From Janthinobacterium psychrotolerans (lineage in GTDB: Bacteria; Pseudomonadota; Gammaproteobacteria; Burkholderiales; Burkholderiaceae_D), in the NCBI RefSeq assembly GCF_001677885.1, contig NZ_LOCQ01000060.1, positions 186,001-250,000 on the forward strand: a stretch of 64,000 nt of DNA, written 5' to 3'. The position numbers and the translations under genes are program-made. Under the pieces are notes generated by a model, which saw only the letters and a list, made by a program, of their open reading frames with translations, was not told where the DNA came from and ran no database searches. Every line of letters starts with the position of its first letter. The stretch's first letter is position 1. Positions 9,732 to 18,603 of the stretch are shown here, piece after piece.

Positions 9732-12700
9732 ATGAGCACACCAGATAATCCGCAGCAGTCCAGGCCGCAGCAGTCCAAGCCGTTTGACAGCGAGCCCTTG
9801 TCCTGGGTGATGGTGGAAATCCGCGAAGCGCTGGCCCGTTCCCGTACCGCGTTGTTCGAGGCGGGCGGGCGCGAGCGCGAAGAGCGCGCCACCGCCCTGC
9901 AGCATGCGCGCTCGCACCTGCACCAGGCGCATGGCGCGCTGGTGATGGTCGACGTGGCCGGCGCCGCCCTGCTGACGGCCGGTGCGGAACAGGCGCTGAC
10001 GCGTTTTCGCGACGGCACGCTGGAATACACGGTCGACCATGCGCAAGTGGTGTCCGAGCTGTACCAGGCCTTGACCGAATACCTGGAAGACCTGATGGCC
10101 GGCACGCCGCCGCAGCCGACCCGCCTGTTCCCCTACTATCGCGCGCTGCAGGCCATGCTGGGCGTGGAACGCGTGCATCCGGCCGAACTGTTTTTCCCGC
10201 CCGCCGTCGACCAGGGCCATGCCATCGCGCTGGCCGAGCCGGTGATCGCCGCCGACTACCCGGCCTGGCGCAGCCGCTTTGAAAAGTCGCTGCTGCCGTA
10301 CTTGCGCGCGCCCGACGCCGCGGCGCGCCAGCAGCATGCCCAGGCGCTGCACGACACCTTGCAGCTGGTGGCCGATGCGCAGACGGACGCGCCGGCGCGC
10401 ACCTTCTGGTTCACCATGCAGGCGGTGGCCGGCCTGGCGGCCCAGGGACAGGGCGGCGACAGCCTGTACATGAAGCAGCTGTTCGGCCTGATCAACCTGC
10501 AATTGCGCCGCCTGGCGCAAGGCACGGCCGGCGGGCCCGATACTCTGCTGCGCGATGCGCTGTACCTGATCGCCGCAGCGGATCAACCGACGCCGGCGGC
10601 GCGCCAGCTGCGCGAGGCGTTCGAACTCGATGGCCTGGTGCCCGGCGACGTGGAAGCGCGGCGCTACGGCCAGGTCGATCAGGGCGCCTTGCAGGGCGCA
10701 CGCGCAGCGCTGGCCCGCGCGCGCGGCGCCTGGCGCGATGCCGATGCCGGCGAGGCCTTCTGCGCGGCGCTGATGGAAGTGGCAGGGCAGGCCGATATAC
10801 TGAAAGTGCCGGCCCTGGCCAGCCTGCTGCGCCAGGCTGTGGACGTGGCGCGGCAGGCCGCCGCCAGCGGCCGCCTGCCAGCGCTGGCGCAGGAAATGGA
10901 GACGGCGCTGCTGTTTGCCGAAGCCGGCCTGGAACAATTGCGCCGCCTGCCCGACGATTTCGCCAGCAATGCCGAAACCATCGGCGCGCGCCTGCAGGCG
11001 CTGCTCGAAGGCGTGGCGCCGCCGGCGCCGGGCGAGTTGTCGCGCCAGATAGAACAGGGACAAGTGGCGGGAGCGCTGGCCGAGGACATGAAGGCGGGAC
11101 TGCGCCAGGTCGAGCGGCTGCTGGGTGCCTATTACGCCGATATTGGCCGCCGCGATGGCCTGGCGGGCGTTGCGCCGCTGCTGCAGCCGATGCGCCAGAC
11201 GCTGGCAGAATTGGGGCAAACCGCCGCCAGCGCCGGCATGCAGCAGGTGGCGGCGGCGGTACGGCAGCTGCTCGATGGAGACAGCCAGGCGCCCATGGAA
11301 GCGCTCGACGACATTGCGCAAAACGTCAGCGCGCTGGGTTTTTTTGTCGACATGCTGGGCCGCAATCCGCAGGCGGCCAGCGCGCGTTTTCATTTCGACG
11401 CCGCCAGCGGCGCCTTTCGCGCGCTGCCGTTTGAAAAAGTGGCGGCAAGCGGCAGCGTGCCGGTGCCCGTGCTCGATCATCCCCTGCCGCCGCCTTTGAC
11501 CACGCCACCGGCGCACAGCGGCGCAGCCGCTGGCGATGTCGACGCCGAGATGCTGGCCATTTTCCTCGCCGAAGCGCGCGAAGTGCTGGGCTTTATTGAA
11601 ACCAGCCTGGCCGCGCTGCGCGCCGACGCCGGCAATGCCGAACACCTGGCCATGCTGCGCCGCGCATACCACACGCTCAAAGGCAGCAGCCGCATGATCG
11701 GCCTGGCGCAGTTTGCCGAAGCGGCCGGCGCCATCGAAAAAGTGCTCAATACCTGGCTGGCCGAGGCGCGTCCGCCCAGCGACGATTTATATACCTTGCT
11801 CAATTACGGCTGGTACCAGCTCAGCGAATGGGTGGCCGAACTGGAAGGCGGCGGCGCGCGCGGACGCGAAGCCGGCATGCTGCCGGACGCGGCCGAACGG
11901 GTGCGCGAAGGCGGGCCGTTCGAATTGCGCAAGCGGCGCGTGGTGGCGCAAGATGCCCCGGCGCCAGCCACGCCATCCAATGGCGGCACTGGCAAGGTGA
12001 TCGGTTTTCCGGCGGCCACCGCGCCAGCCCAGCACGAGGCGCCAGACGACAACCTGAAACATGTGGGCGAGCTGCGCATCAGCCTGCCGCTGTATAACAT
12101 CTACCTGGCCGAAACCGACGAACTGCTGCGCGTGCTCACGCGCGACTTCGGCGAATGGCGCCATGAGGCGCGCGCCGTCAGCGCCGACGCGCTGCAGGCC
12201 GTTCACACCCTGGCCGGCACCTCAGGCACGGTCGGCTTTACCGCCTTGCGCGACCTGGCGCATGCGCTGGAAATCGCCATCGAAACCGTGGTGCCGCCAC
12301 ACGCCGGGCTGGCCGGCGCGCAGCATGACGTGCTCGAACGCGCCACCGCCGGCATCGGCCAGATGCTGCAGGCGTTTGCCCTGGGAGACCTGGCACCGGC
12401 ACAGCCGTTGCTGATCGAGCAACTCAATGGCTTGTGGCGCGCGCTGACGGCGCCGCCGGCGGCTACCGCGCCGGAGGCCGAAACCGGCCTCGATGCCCTG
12501 TTCGCGGCCACTTACGCCAGCATCATGGAGGCAGGCAGCAAGCCGGCTGAAACGGGCCTCGACGCGCTGTTTGCCGCCGCCTACGCCAGCATCATCGCCG
12601 ATGGGCCGGGGCAGGTCAGTGCAGCGGTGGAGGACACCCCGCCGGCGCGCATGAAACTGCCGCCGGCGCCCGACACCAGCGTCATCGACGACCTGTTCGA

Positions 12701-15020
12701 TTCCGTGTTCGATACGCCGCCACCAGCCGAACCAGTGCCGCAAGCCGCGGCAGATCCGGTACCGGAAATGCCGCCGGCGGTCGTGCCGGCCGATGCGCAG
12801 GCCCTGCTGGCCGCCAGCGCCGGCATCAGCGACGAACTCGATCTCGATCTGCTGCCGGTGTTCCTCGAAGAGGGCGCCGATTTGCTGCCACAGATCGGCA
12901 CGGCGCTGCGCAACTGGCAGCAGCAGCCGCAAGACAGCAGCCAGGCGCAGATGCTGCTGCGCACCCTGCACACCGTCAAGGGCAGCGCGCGCATGGCCGG
13001 CGCCATGCGCCTGGGCCAGCACGCGCATGAAATCGAAACCCATATTGAAAACATGCTGCACGCGGGTACCGCCACGCCGCAGGCGTTCGAGGAACTGCTC
13101 GGTCACTACGACCATGCGCTGCATCTGTTCGAACAATTGCAGCAGCCCCTGCTGCCGCTGCCGGGCATGGCAGACACGCCGGCGCCCGAACCGAAAGCGG
13201 CGCTGGTGCGGGTGCGCGCCGATATCCTCGACCGCCTGGTGAACCAGGCCGGCGAGGTGTCGATCACGCGCTCGAAGATCGAAAATGAAGTGGGCGTGCT
13301 GGGCGCCTCGCTGGGCGAATTTTCCGACAACCTGGCGCGGCTGCGCCGCCAACTGCGCGAAGTGGAAATGCAGGCCGAGTCGCAGATCGCCTCGCGCATG
13401 GCGGTGGGCAGCGAGCGCGATTTCGATCCGCTCGAATTCGACCGTTTTACGCGCCTGCAGGAACTGACGCGCATGATGGCCGAAAGCGTCAACGACGTCG
13501 CCTCTTTCCATGAAAACCTGAGCCAGAGCGTGAGCGCCGTGGGCGACGACCTGGTGCTGCAGGCGCGCCTGACGCGTGAACTGCAGCGCGACCTGATGCA
13601 GATCCGCATGGTGCCTTTTGCCAGCATCGCGGAGCGTTTGTTCCGCGTGGCGCGGCAAAGCGCCAAGGAAGTCGACAAGCGCGTCAACCTCGATATCCGC
13701 GGTGGCAATGTGGAGATCGACCGCAGCGTACTGGAACGCATGGCCGCGCCGTTCGAACATCTGCTGCGCAATGCGATCGTGCACGGCGTCGAGCCGCGCG
13801 CGGCGCGCCTGGCGGCCGGCAAAAGCGAGACTGGTGAATTGCTGGTGCAGGTCAGCCAGCAGGGCAATGAAGTGGCGATCGCGTTTTCCGACGATGGCGC
13901 CGGGCTGGACCTGGAACGCATCCGCGCCAAGGCGCGCAGCGCCGGCCTGGTGGCCGAGGACGCCGAGGTCAGCGATGCGCAGGCGGCCGAACTGATTTTC
14001 GCGCCCGGCCTGTCCACTGCCGACAGTTTGACGGAACTGGCCGGGCGCGGCTTTGGCATGGATATCGTGCGTTCGGAAGCGCTGGCGCTGGGCGGCCGGG
14101 TCGACACCATGACCGAAGCGGGCCAGGGCATCCGCTTTACCATCCACCTGCCTTTGACGCTGGCCGTCACGCAGGTGGTGCTGCTGGCCGCCAATGGCAA
14201 GACCTATGCCTTGCCCTCGGTGCTGGTCGAGCAGGTGCTGCACCTGAAGGGCGAGCAGCTCGAGCAGGTGAGCAAGGCCGGCCAGATCGACGCGCACGGC
14301 CAGATGCTGGCGCTGCACCAGTTGTCAACCATGCTGGGCGACCCGCCGGCGGCGCCTTCCACCCAGCGCCATGCGCCGGTGCTCTTGCTACGCAATGGCA
14401 ACGACAGGCTGGCGCTGCAGGTCGACGACGTGGTGGGCAACCGCGAAGTGGTGGTCAAGCATGTGGGCCCGCAGCTGGCGCGCATGCCGGGCATTGCCGG
14501 CGCCACCGTGCTCGGCACCGGCGACATCGTCTTGATATTGAATCCGGTGGCGCTGGCGCAGCACCTGGCGCACCACCCCGAACTGCTGGCGCAGTATGCG
14601 GCGGCGGCCGGCGAAGGCCGCGTGGCGCTGCCCGCGCCGCGCGCCTGCGTGATGGTGGTCGACGATTCGCTCACCGTGCGCCGCGTGATGCAGCGCCTGT
14701 TCGAACGCGAAGGCTACCTGGTGCTGCTGGCCAAGGACGGCGTCGACGCGCTCGAGCAGTTGCATGAACTGGAACCGGCGGCGCTGCCGGCGCTGATGCT
14801 GGTCGATGTGGAAATGCCGCGCATGGACGGTTTCGATTTGACGCGCAATGTGCGCAGCGACGCGCGCACGCGCGCCATTCCCCTCGTCATGATCACCTCG
14901 CGCAGCGCCGACAAGCACCGCGAACACGCCTTGAGCCTGGGCGTGAATGCGTATTTCGGCAAGCCCTTCCAGGAGCAGGAATTGCTGGCGGAGGTGGAGC
15001 GCTTGCTGACGGGTGAGTGA
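9732..15020 (+). CDS. chpA: Hybrid chemotaxis histidine kinase ChpA/PilL
   Basis: This is a 1762-residue multi-domain CheA-type kinase. It has an N-terminal helical region with degenerate phosphotransfer-like repeats. Three Hpt domains follow, with His647 (YHTLKGSSRM), His825 (HTLAGTSG) and His1080 (HTVKGSARMAG). A dimerisation helix pair, an HATPase domain (LLRNAIVHG near 1350, DDGAGLDLERI, GFGMDIVRSEA), a CheW domain (about 1470-1620) and a C-terminal receiver with Asp1692 in LVDVEMPRMDG complete it. It phosphorylates PilG and PilH. ATG 9732 has a GAGGCAGG ribosome site; an upstream in-frame ATG at 9702 lacks one. A 17-residue motif is duplicated in the linker between Hpt2 and Hpt3. Confidence 0.95.
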   Translation: MSTPDNPQQSRPQQSKPFDSEPLSWVMVEIREALARSRTALFEAGGREREERATALQHARSHLHQAHGALVMVDVAGAALLTAGAEQALTRFRDGTLEYTVDHAQVVSELYQALTEYLEDLMAGTPPQPTRLFPYYRALQAMLGVERVHPAELFFPPAVDQGHAIALAEPVIAADYPAWRSRFEKSLLPYLRAPDAAARQQHAQALHDTLQLVADAQTDAPARTFWFTMQAVAGLAAQGQGGDSLYMKQLFGLINLQLRRLAQGTAGGPDTLLRDALYLIAAADQPTPAARQLREAFELDGLVPGDVEARRYGQVDQGALQGARAALARARGAWRDADAGEAFCAALMEVAGQADILKVPALASLLRQAVDVARQAAASGRLPALAQEMETALLFAEAGLEQLRRLPDDFASNAETIGARLQALLEGVAPPAPGELSRQIEQGQVAGALAEDMKAGLRQVERLLGAYYADIGRRDGLAGVAPLLQPMRQTLAELGQTAASAGMQQVAAAVRQLLDGDSQAPMEALDDIAQNVSALGFFVDMLGRNPQAASARFHFDAASGAFRALPFEKVAASGSVPVPVLDHPLPPPLTTPPAHSGAAAGDVDAEMLAIFLAEAREVLGFIETSLAALRADAGNAEHLAMLRRAYHTLKGSSRMIGLAQFAEAAGAIEKVLNTWLAEARPPSDDLYTLLNYGWYQLSEWVAELEGGGARGREAGMLPDAAERVREGGPFELRKRRVVAQDAPAPATPSNGGTGKVIGFPAATAPAQHEAPDDNLKHVGELRISLPLYNIYLAETDELLRVLTRDFGEWRHEARAVSADALQAVHTLAGTSGTVGFTALRDLAHALEIAIETVVPPHAGLAGAQHDVLERATAGIGQMLQAFALGDLAPAQPLLIEQLNGLWRALTAPPAATAPEAETGLDALFAATYASIMEAGSKPAETGLDALFAAAYASIIADGPGQVSAAVEDTPPARMKLPPAPDTSVIDDLFDSVFDTPPPAEPVPQAAADPVPEMPPAVVPADAQALLAASAGISDELDLDLLPVFLEEGADLLPQIGTALRNWQQQPQDSSQAQMLLRTLHTVKGSARMAGAMRLGQHAHEIETHIENMLHAGTATPQAFEELLGHYDHALHLFEQLQQPLLPLPGMADTPAPEPKAALVRVRADILDRLVNQAGEVSITRSKIENEVGVLGASLGEFSDNLARLRRQLREVEMQAESQIASRMAVGSERDFDPLEFDRFTRLQELTRMMAESVNDVASFHENLSQSVSAVGDDLVLQARLTRELQRDLMQIRMVPFASIAERLFRVARQSAKEVDKRVNLDIRGGNVEIDRSVLERMAAPFEHLLRNAIVHGVEPRAARLAAGKSETGELLVQVSQQGNEVAIAFSDDGAGLDLERIRAKARSAGLVAEDAEVSDAQAAELIFAPGLSTADSLTELAGRGFGMDIVRSEALALGGRVDTMTEAGQGIRFTIHLPLTLAVTQVVLLAANGKTYALPSVLVEQVLHLKGEQLEQVSKAGQIDAHGQMLALHQLSTMLGDPPAAPSTQRHAPVLLLRNGNDRLALQVDDVVGNREVVVKHVGPQLARMPGIAGATVLGTGDIVLILNPVALAQHLAHHPELLAQYAAAAGEGRVALPAPRACVMVVDDSLTVRRVMQRLFEREGYLVLLAKDGVDALEQLHELEPAALPALMLVDVEMPRMDGFDLTRNVRSDARTRAIPLVMITSRSADKHREHALSLGVNAYFGKPFQEQELLAEVERLLTGE

Positions 15021-15031
15021 AGGTTCATCCC

Positions 15032-15227
15032 GTAGGTCGGGTTAGCGCAGCGTAACCCGACACACCGCAAACGCCAACAATGGTGTCGGATTACGCGCTC
15101 ACGCGCTTACCCGACACACCGCAAACGCCAACAATGGTGTCGGATTACGCGCTCACGCGCTTACCCGACACACCGCAAACGCCAACAATGGTGTCGGATT
15201 ACGCGCTCACGCGCTAATCCGACCTAC
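15032..15227 (+). repeat. Inverted REP-like pair enclosing a 54-bp tandem repeat (3 copies)
   Basis: The left edge is GTAG (15032-15035) followed by a stem GTCGGGTTA (15036-15044) pairing with TAACCCGAC (15053-15061). The right edge is the same in reverse: TAATCCGAC followed by CTAC 15224-15227. Between them a unit beginning CACACCGCAAACGCC recurs at 15061, 15115 and 15169, an exact 54-bp period. Each unit carries its own GTCGGATTA...TTACCCGAC inverted pair. The CTA at 15224-15226 is the TAG stop of the minus-strand photolyase gene. The block lies between two convergent genes and may also act as a bidirectional terminator. Related elements occur near 28.3 and 56.6 kb. Confidence 0.9.
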
Positions 15228-16690
15228 GCGTTTTTCACCACCTTGACCACCTCATAGCGCGCCAAAGTCTCCTTGCGCGCCTCGTCGTGCTGCACGATGG
15301 GCGCCGGGTAGTCGCGGCCCAGCACGATGTTCTTCTGGTCGAGCAGCATGCGCGGCACCAGCCAGGGTGCGTGGATTTCCTTGTCGGCCAGCGCTTTCAG
15401 TTGCGGCAGGTAGCGGCGGATAAACCGTCCGCTGGCGTCGAATTTTTCCGACTGGGTAATCGGGTTGAAGATGCGGAAATAGGGCTGGGCGTCGCAGCCC
15501 GACGACGAAGCCCATTGCCAGCCGCCGTTGTTCGAGGCCAGGTCGAAGTCGTTCAGGTGCAGCGCGAAATACGCTTCGCCGCGGCGCCAGTCGATGCCGA
15601 GATCCTTGATCAGGAAGCAGGCCGTGACCATGCGCAGGCGGTTGTGCATATAGCCGGTCTGGTTCAGCTGCGCCATGGCCGCGTCCACCAGCGGATAGCC
15701 GGTACGCCCTGCGCACCAGGCGGCAAACGCCTCGTCGGCCAGTGCTCCCGTTTCCCAGGCGATGGCGTCATAGGCGGGTTTGAAGGCGGCGTGTTCCACC
15801 TGCGGGTTCTGCACCAAAATCATGGCGTAGAAGTCGCGCCAGATCAGTTCTGCCAGCCAGACCGGCGCGCCGCCGCCACCGCCGCCGCGTTCCATCAGGT
15901 CGATGATGGTGCGCACCAGGTAGCGCAGCGACACGGTGCCGAAGCGCAGATGCAGCGACAGGTAGGACGGGCCTTTGAGCGCAGGAAAATCGCGCGCCAC
16001 GTCGTATTTTTCCACGCGCGGCAGGAAGTCCTCGAACAGTCTGGCGCCGCCCGACATGCCGGTCGGGATCGCCAGTTCGGCCAGGTTGCTGGGCTCGAAA
16101 CCCAGTTCTTCCAGCGCCGGCAGGGCGGCCGGCTTGCCGCGCGGCGGCGCCAGGCGGGCCGCGTGCGGCTCGATATCGTAGGGCGCCAGGCACGACGGGT
16201 CGGCGCGCATTTTTTTCAGCCAGGCGTTTTTATACGGCGTGTAGACGGTATAGGGCTTGCCGGACAGGGTCAGCACTTCATCTTTTTCAAAGATCACCTG
16301 GTCCTTGAAGCTGAACCACAATCGGGCGTGCGCCGTCAGGGCATCGGCAACCATGGCATCGCGCGCGATCGCCTGCGGCTCGTAGTCGTGGTTGGCGAAC
16401 ACGGCGTCGGCCTTCAGTTCGGCCGCCAGGCGCGGGATGGCCGTGGCCGCATCGTCGTGCAGCACGATCAGGTCGCCGCCGAGCTGGTGCAGCTCGCTGG
16501 CCAGTTCAGCCAGGCTGGCGTGGATGAAGTCGACGCGGCGGTCGCGGCGCGGCAGGCTGTCCAGGATGGCGCTGTCGTAGACAAAAACGCAGTGCACGGC
16601 CTGGCTCTGGCGCAAGGCATGATGCAGCGCAGCATGATCGAATGCGCGCAGGTCGCGGCGGAACCAGACCAGGGAGGTAGTGAGTGTCAT
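15224..16690 (-). CDS. phrB: Deoxyribodipyrimidine photolyase (class I CPD photolyase/cryptochrome family)
   Basis: This 488-residue light-driven DNA repair enzyme splits cyclobutane pyrimidine dimers using FAD. The N-terminal antenna-binding domain opens SLVWFRRDLRAFDH. The C-terminal FAD domain has WRDFYAMIL, the GYPLVDAAM region, NRLRM and the class I signature WASSSGCDAQPYFRIFNP followed by QSEKFD. A six-Gly run (around residues 265-270) interrupts the helical domain. ATG 16690 gives the family N-terminus MTLTTSLVWFRRDL; upstream in-frame starts would add unrelated sequence. Its TAG stop is part of the flanking REP-like repeat. It is divergent from yqgE. Confidence 0.95.
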   Translation of the reverse strand: MTLTTSLVWFRRDLRAFDHAALHHALRQSQAVHCVFVYDSAILDSLPRRDRRVDFIHASLAELASELHQLGGDLIVLHDDAATAIPRLAAELKADAVFANHDYEPQAIARDAMVADALTAHARLWFSFKDQVIFEKDEVLTLSGKPYTVYTPYKNAWLKKMRADPSCLAPYDIEPHAARLAPPRGKPAALPALEELGFEPSNLAELAIPTGMSGGARLFEDFLPRVEKYDVARDFPALKGPSYLSLHLRFGTVSLRYLVRTIIDLMERGGGGGGAPVWLAELIWRDFYAMILVQNPQVEHAAFKPAYDAIAWETGALADEAFAAWCAGRTGYPLVDAAMAQLNQTGYMHNRLRMVTACFLIKDLGIDWRRGEAYFALHLNDFDLASNNGGWQWASSSGCDAQPYFRIFNPITQSEKFDASGRFIRRYLPQLKALADKEIHAPWLVPRMLLDQKNIVLGRDYPAPIVQHDEARKETLARYEVVKVVKNA

Positions 16691-17010
16691 GGGTGGCGGA
16701 TGGTGCGTATTGGCGTTGTAAAAGGTCAAGAAAGAGCGGTTTTTCGCCCCTTGTGGCGCATTATGCCTGCCCGCGCCGCGCCTTGGACGTCGCCGCCATG
16801 GCAATTCGGTGTAAACTAGCGCCTGAGTGCGCGGTGGTGACGCGTGCAAGGTTCGCGTGCGCCAGCAGAACGGTAACGATTTTACAATCGACTTCCCCCC
16901 ACGCAAGCCACGCACATTCAAAAACAGCATAGTCAAAAAATATTTCAAAAACAATAACGATAGCAGGGGTGAAGTGTCTTGCCAGCAAGCCCACAGAGAG
17001 AGCAACGCGT
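16691..17010. other. Divergent intergenic region between phrB and yqgE
   Basis: This stretch of 320 bases must hold the promoters of two divergent genes. The part next to yqgE (about 16908-16966) is clearly AT-richer than its surroundings, with several A-runs, as expected for a promoter region. I could not fix convincing -35/-10 pairs. No RNA gene or small coding frame with a ribosome site was seen. Confidence 0.4.
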
Positions 17011-17658
17011 ATGAAAAAGAGTAAGATCGACCACACGCTCCCGGGACATCGTTTGATGCAGAGCGCCAGCGAAGGCGCCGCACCCGGTTCGTCCACCTTG
17101 AATCTGGCCAACCATTTTCTGATCGCCATGCCGGCGATGCAAGACCCCATCTTCGGCGGCACCGTCGTCTATGTGTGCGAACACAATGAAAACGGCGTGC
17201 TGGGCGTGGTCATCAACAAGCCCACCGACATGACGATGGATGTGCTGTTCGAACGCATCGATCTGAAACTGGCGGCCGGCAGCGATGCGCCGATTGTCAA
17301 TGAGCCGATCATGTTCGGCGGCCCGGTGCAGGACGACCGCGGCTTCGTGCTGCACACGCCCGGCGCGCGCTATTCCTCGTCGCTGACGGTCACCGACGAA
17401 GTGGCGTTTACCACCTCGATCGACGTGCTCGAAGCCGTCGCCAAGGGCGAAGGCCCGCAGCGCATGCTGGTGTCGATCGGCTATTCGGGCTGGAGCCCGG
17501 GCCAGCTGGAAGACGAGATCGGCCGCAACGGCTGGCTGACGGTGGGTGCTTCGGCCGACATCCTGTTCGACTTCCCGATCGCCGAGCGCTACGTGGCGGC
17601 CATCAAGCTGCTGGGCATTGACCCGCTGATGCTGGCATCGGAAGCCGGCCACGCATGA
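17011..17658 (+). CDS. yqgE: YqgE/AlgH family protein (UPF0301)
   Basis: This 215-residue member of the AlgH/UPF0301 family shows the conserved NHFLIAMPAMQDPIFGGTVV and the HNENGVLGVVINKP segments. A GGPVQDDRGFVLH motif and a C-terminal SIGYSGWSPGQLEDEI motif follow. Biochemical function is not established; AlgH was first named as a regulator of alginate in Pseudomonas, and the family is almost always next to ruvX/yqgF. ATG 17011 is preceded by AGAGAGAGC; it is preferred over the longer frame starting at 16969. It overlaps the ruvX start by four bases (ATGA), showing translational coupling. Confidence 0.92.
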   Translation: MKKSKIDHTLPGHRLMQSASEGAAPGSSTLNLANHFLIAMPAMQDPIFGGTVVYVCEHNENGVLGVVINKPTDMTMDVLFERIDLKLAAGSDAPIVNEPIMFGGPVQDDRGFVLHTPGARYSSSLTVTDEVAFTTSIDVLEAVAKGEGPQRMLVSIGYSGWSPGQLEDEIGRNGWLTVGASADILFDFPIAERYVAAIKLLGIDPLMLASEAGHA

Positions 17659-18053
17659 ACGGTGAGGCCATCGACACCGTTCTCGCTTTCGATTTCGGCC
17701 TGAAACGCATCGGCGTTGCCATCGGCAATACCATGATCTGCCAGGCCAAGCCGCTGCGCGTCATCACGGCGATTGCCAATGAACCGAAGTTTGCCGCCAT
17801 CGCCGCCTTGATCGCCGAGTGGGGCGCGACGCGCATCGTGGTGGGTTTGCCCAGCCACCCGGACGGCACCGAGCACGAGATGAGCGCGCGCTGCCGGCGC
17901 TTCGCCAACCAGGTGCACGGGCGCTTCGGCCTGCCGGTGGAACTGGTTGACGAGCGCTATTCCTCGGCCGTGATTGTCGCCAAACGCGGCGAAGTGATCG
18001 ACGACCGCGCCGCCGCCATCATCTTGCAGCAGTATTTCGACGCGCAGTCCTGA
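17655..18053 (+). CDS. ruvX: Putative pre-16S rRNA nuclease / Holliday junction resolvase-like YqgF
   Basis: This 132-residue RNase H-fold protein is of the YqgF/RuvX family. It is needed for 16S rRNA 5'-end maturation in E. coli and was earlier annotated as a Holliday resolvase. The first catalytic Asp lies in AFDFGLKRIGVAIG, the second acidic residue in VELVDERYSS, and the third in IDDRAAAIILQQY. It starts within the last codon of yqgE and lies 28 bases before pyrR, placing it in the yqgE-ruvX-pyrRBC' operon. Confidence 0.94.
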   Translation: MNGEAIDTVLAFDFGLKRIGVAIGNTMICQAKPLRVITAIANEPKFAAIAALIAEWGATRIVVGLPSHPDGTEHEMSARCRRFANQVHGRFGLPVELVDERYSSAVIVAKRGEVIDDRAAAIILQQYFDAQS

Positions 18054-18081
18054 ACCGTTTTTTTTGACTACTCCTCCTTTT

Positions 18082-18603
18082 ATGTCCAATCTTGTAAATC
18101 CCTCCCAACTCGACGCCGAGGCCCTGTACGGGGTCTTGCTGGAACAAGTGCGCAGCGGCCTGGCCGGCGCCAGCAACGTGGCCATCGTCGGCATCCACTC
18201 GGGCGGCGCCTGGCTGGCCGAACGCCTGGCGCGCGACCTGGACCTGACGGCGCGCCTGGGCGTGCTCGACGTCTCCTTCTACCGCGACGACTTCGCGCAG
18301 AAGGGCCTGCACGCCGACGTCAAGCCAACGCAAATCGGTTTTGATGTCGCCGGCGCCACCATCCTGCTGGTCGACGACGTGCTGTACACGGGCCGCACCA
18401 CGCGCGCGGCCATCAACGAGCTGTTCGATTACGGGCGCCCGGCCAAGATCATGCTGGCCGCCCTGGTCGACCGGGGCGAGCGCCAGTTGCCGGTGGCCGC
18501 CGATTTCGTGGCCGCCTTTACCGCCGTGCCGCCAGGCCAGGCGCTGGTCCTGAAGCAGGCCGGCGATAAATTCACGCTCACCATAGACACCCACCATGCT
18601 TAA
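18082..18603 (+). CDS. pyrR: Bifunctional pyrimidine regulatory protein / uracil phosphoribosyltransferase PyrR
   Basis: This is a 173-residue type I phosphoribosyltransferase fold protein. The PRPP-binding loop is [17 protein letters not shown], preceded by the flexible VSFYRDDF region. In Firmicutes PyrR controls pyr operons by RNA binding; in proteobacteria its regulatory role is less clear and UPRT activity is typical. I see no obvious attenuator between ruvX and pyrR because the gap is only 28 bases. ATG 18082 is chosen over a TTG at 18064. The last 8 bases overlap pyrB. Confidence 0.93.
   Translation: MSNLVNPSQLDAEALYGVLLEQVRSGLAGASNVAIVGIHSGGAWLAERLARDLDLTARLGVLDVSFYRDDFAQKGLHADVKPTQIGFDVAGATILLVDDVLYTGRTTRAAINELFDYGRPAKIMLAALVDRGERQLPVAADFVAAFTAVPPGQALVLKQAGDKFTLTIDTHHA

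Noticed and set aside
9450..11672. Long open frame of 740 codons on the minus strand opposite pilJ/chpA, and similar long antisense frames at 7436-9613, 12222-14318 and 62060-63973
   Set aside because: They lie opposite well-supported genes, are rich in Arg/Gln/His/Ala as expected from high-GC antisense translation, and show no recognisable domain or ribosome site.
15061..15222. Possible CRISPR array
   Set aside because: The 54-bp copies are directly adjacent and near-identical over the full period; there are no unique spacers.
18054..18081. PyrR-dependent attenuator before pyrR
   Set aside because: Only 28 bases separate ruvX and pyrR, not enough for the anti-anti-terminator structures.
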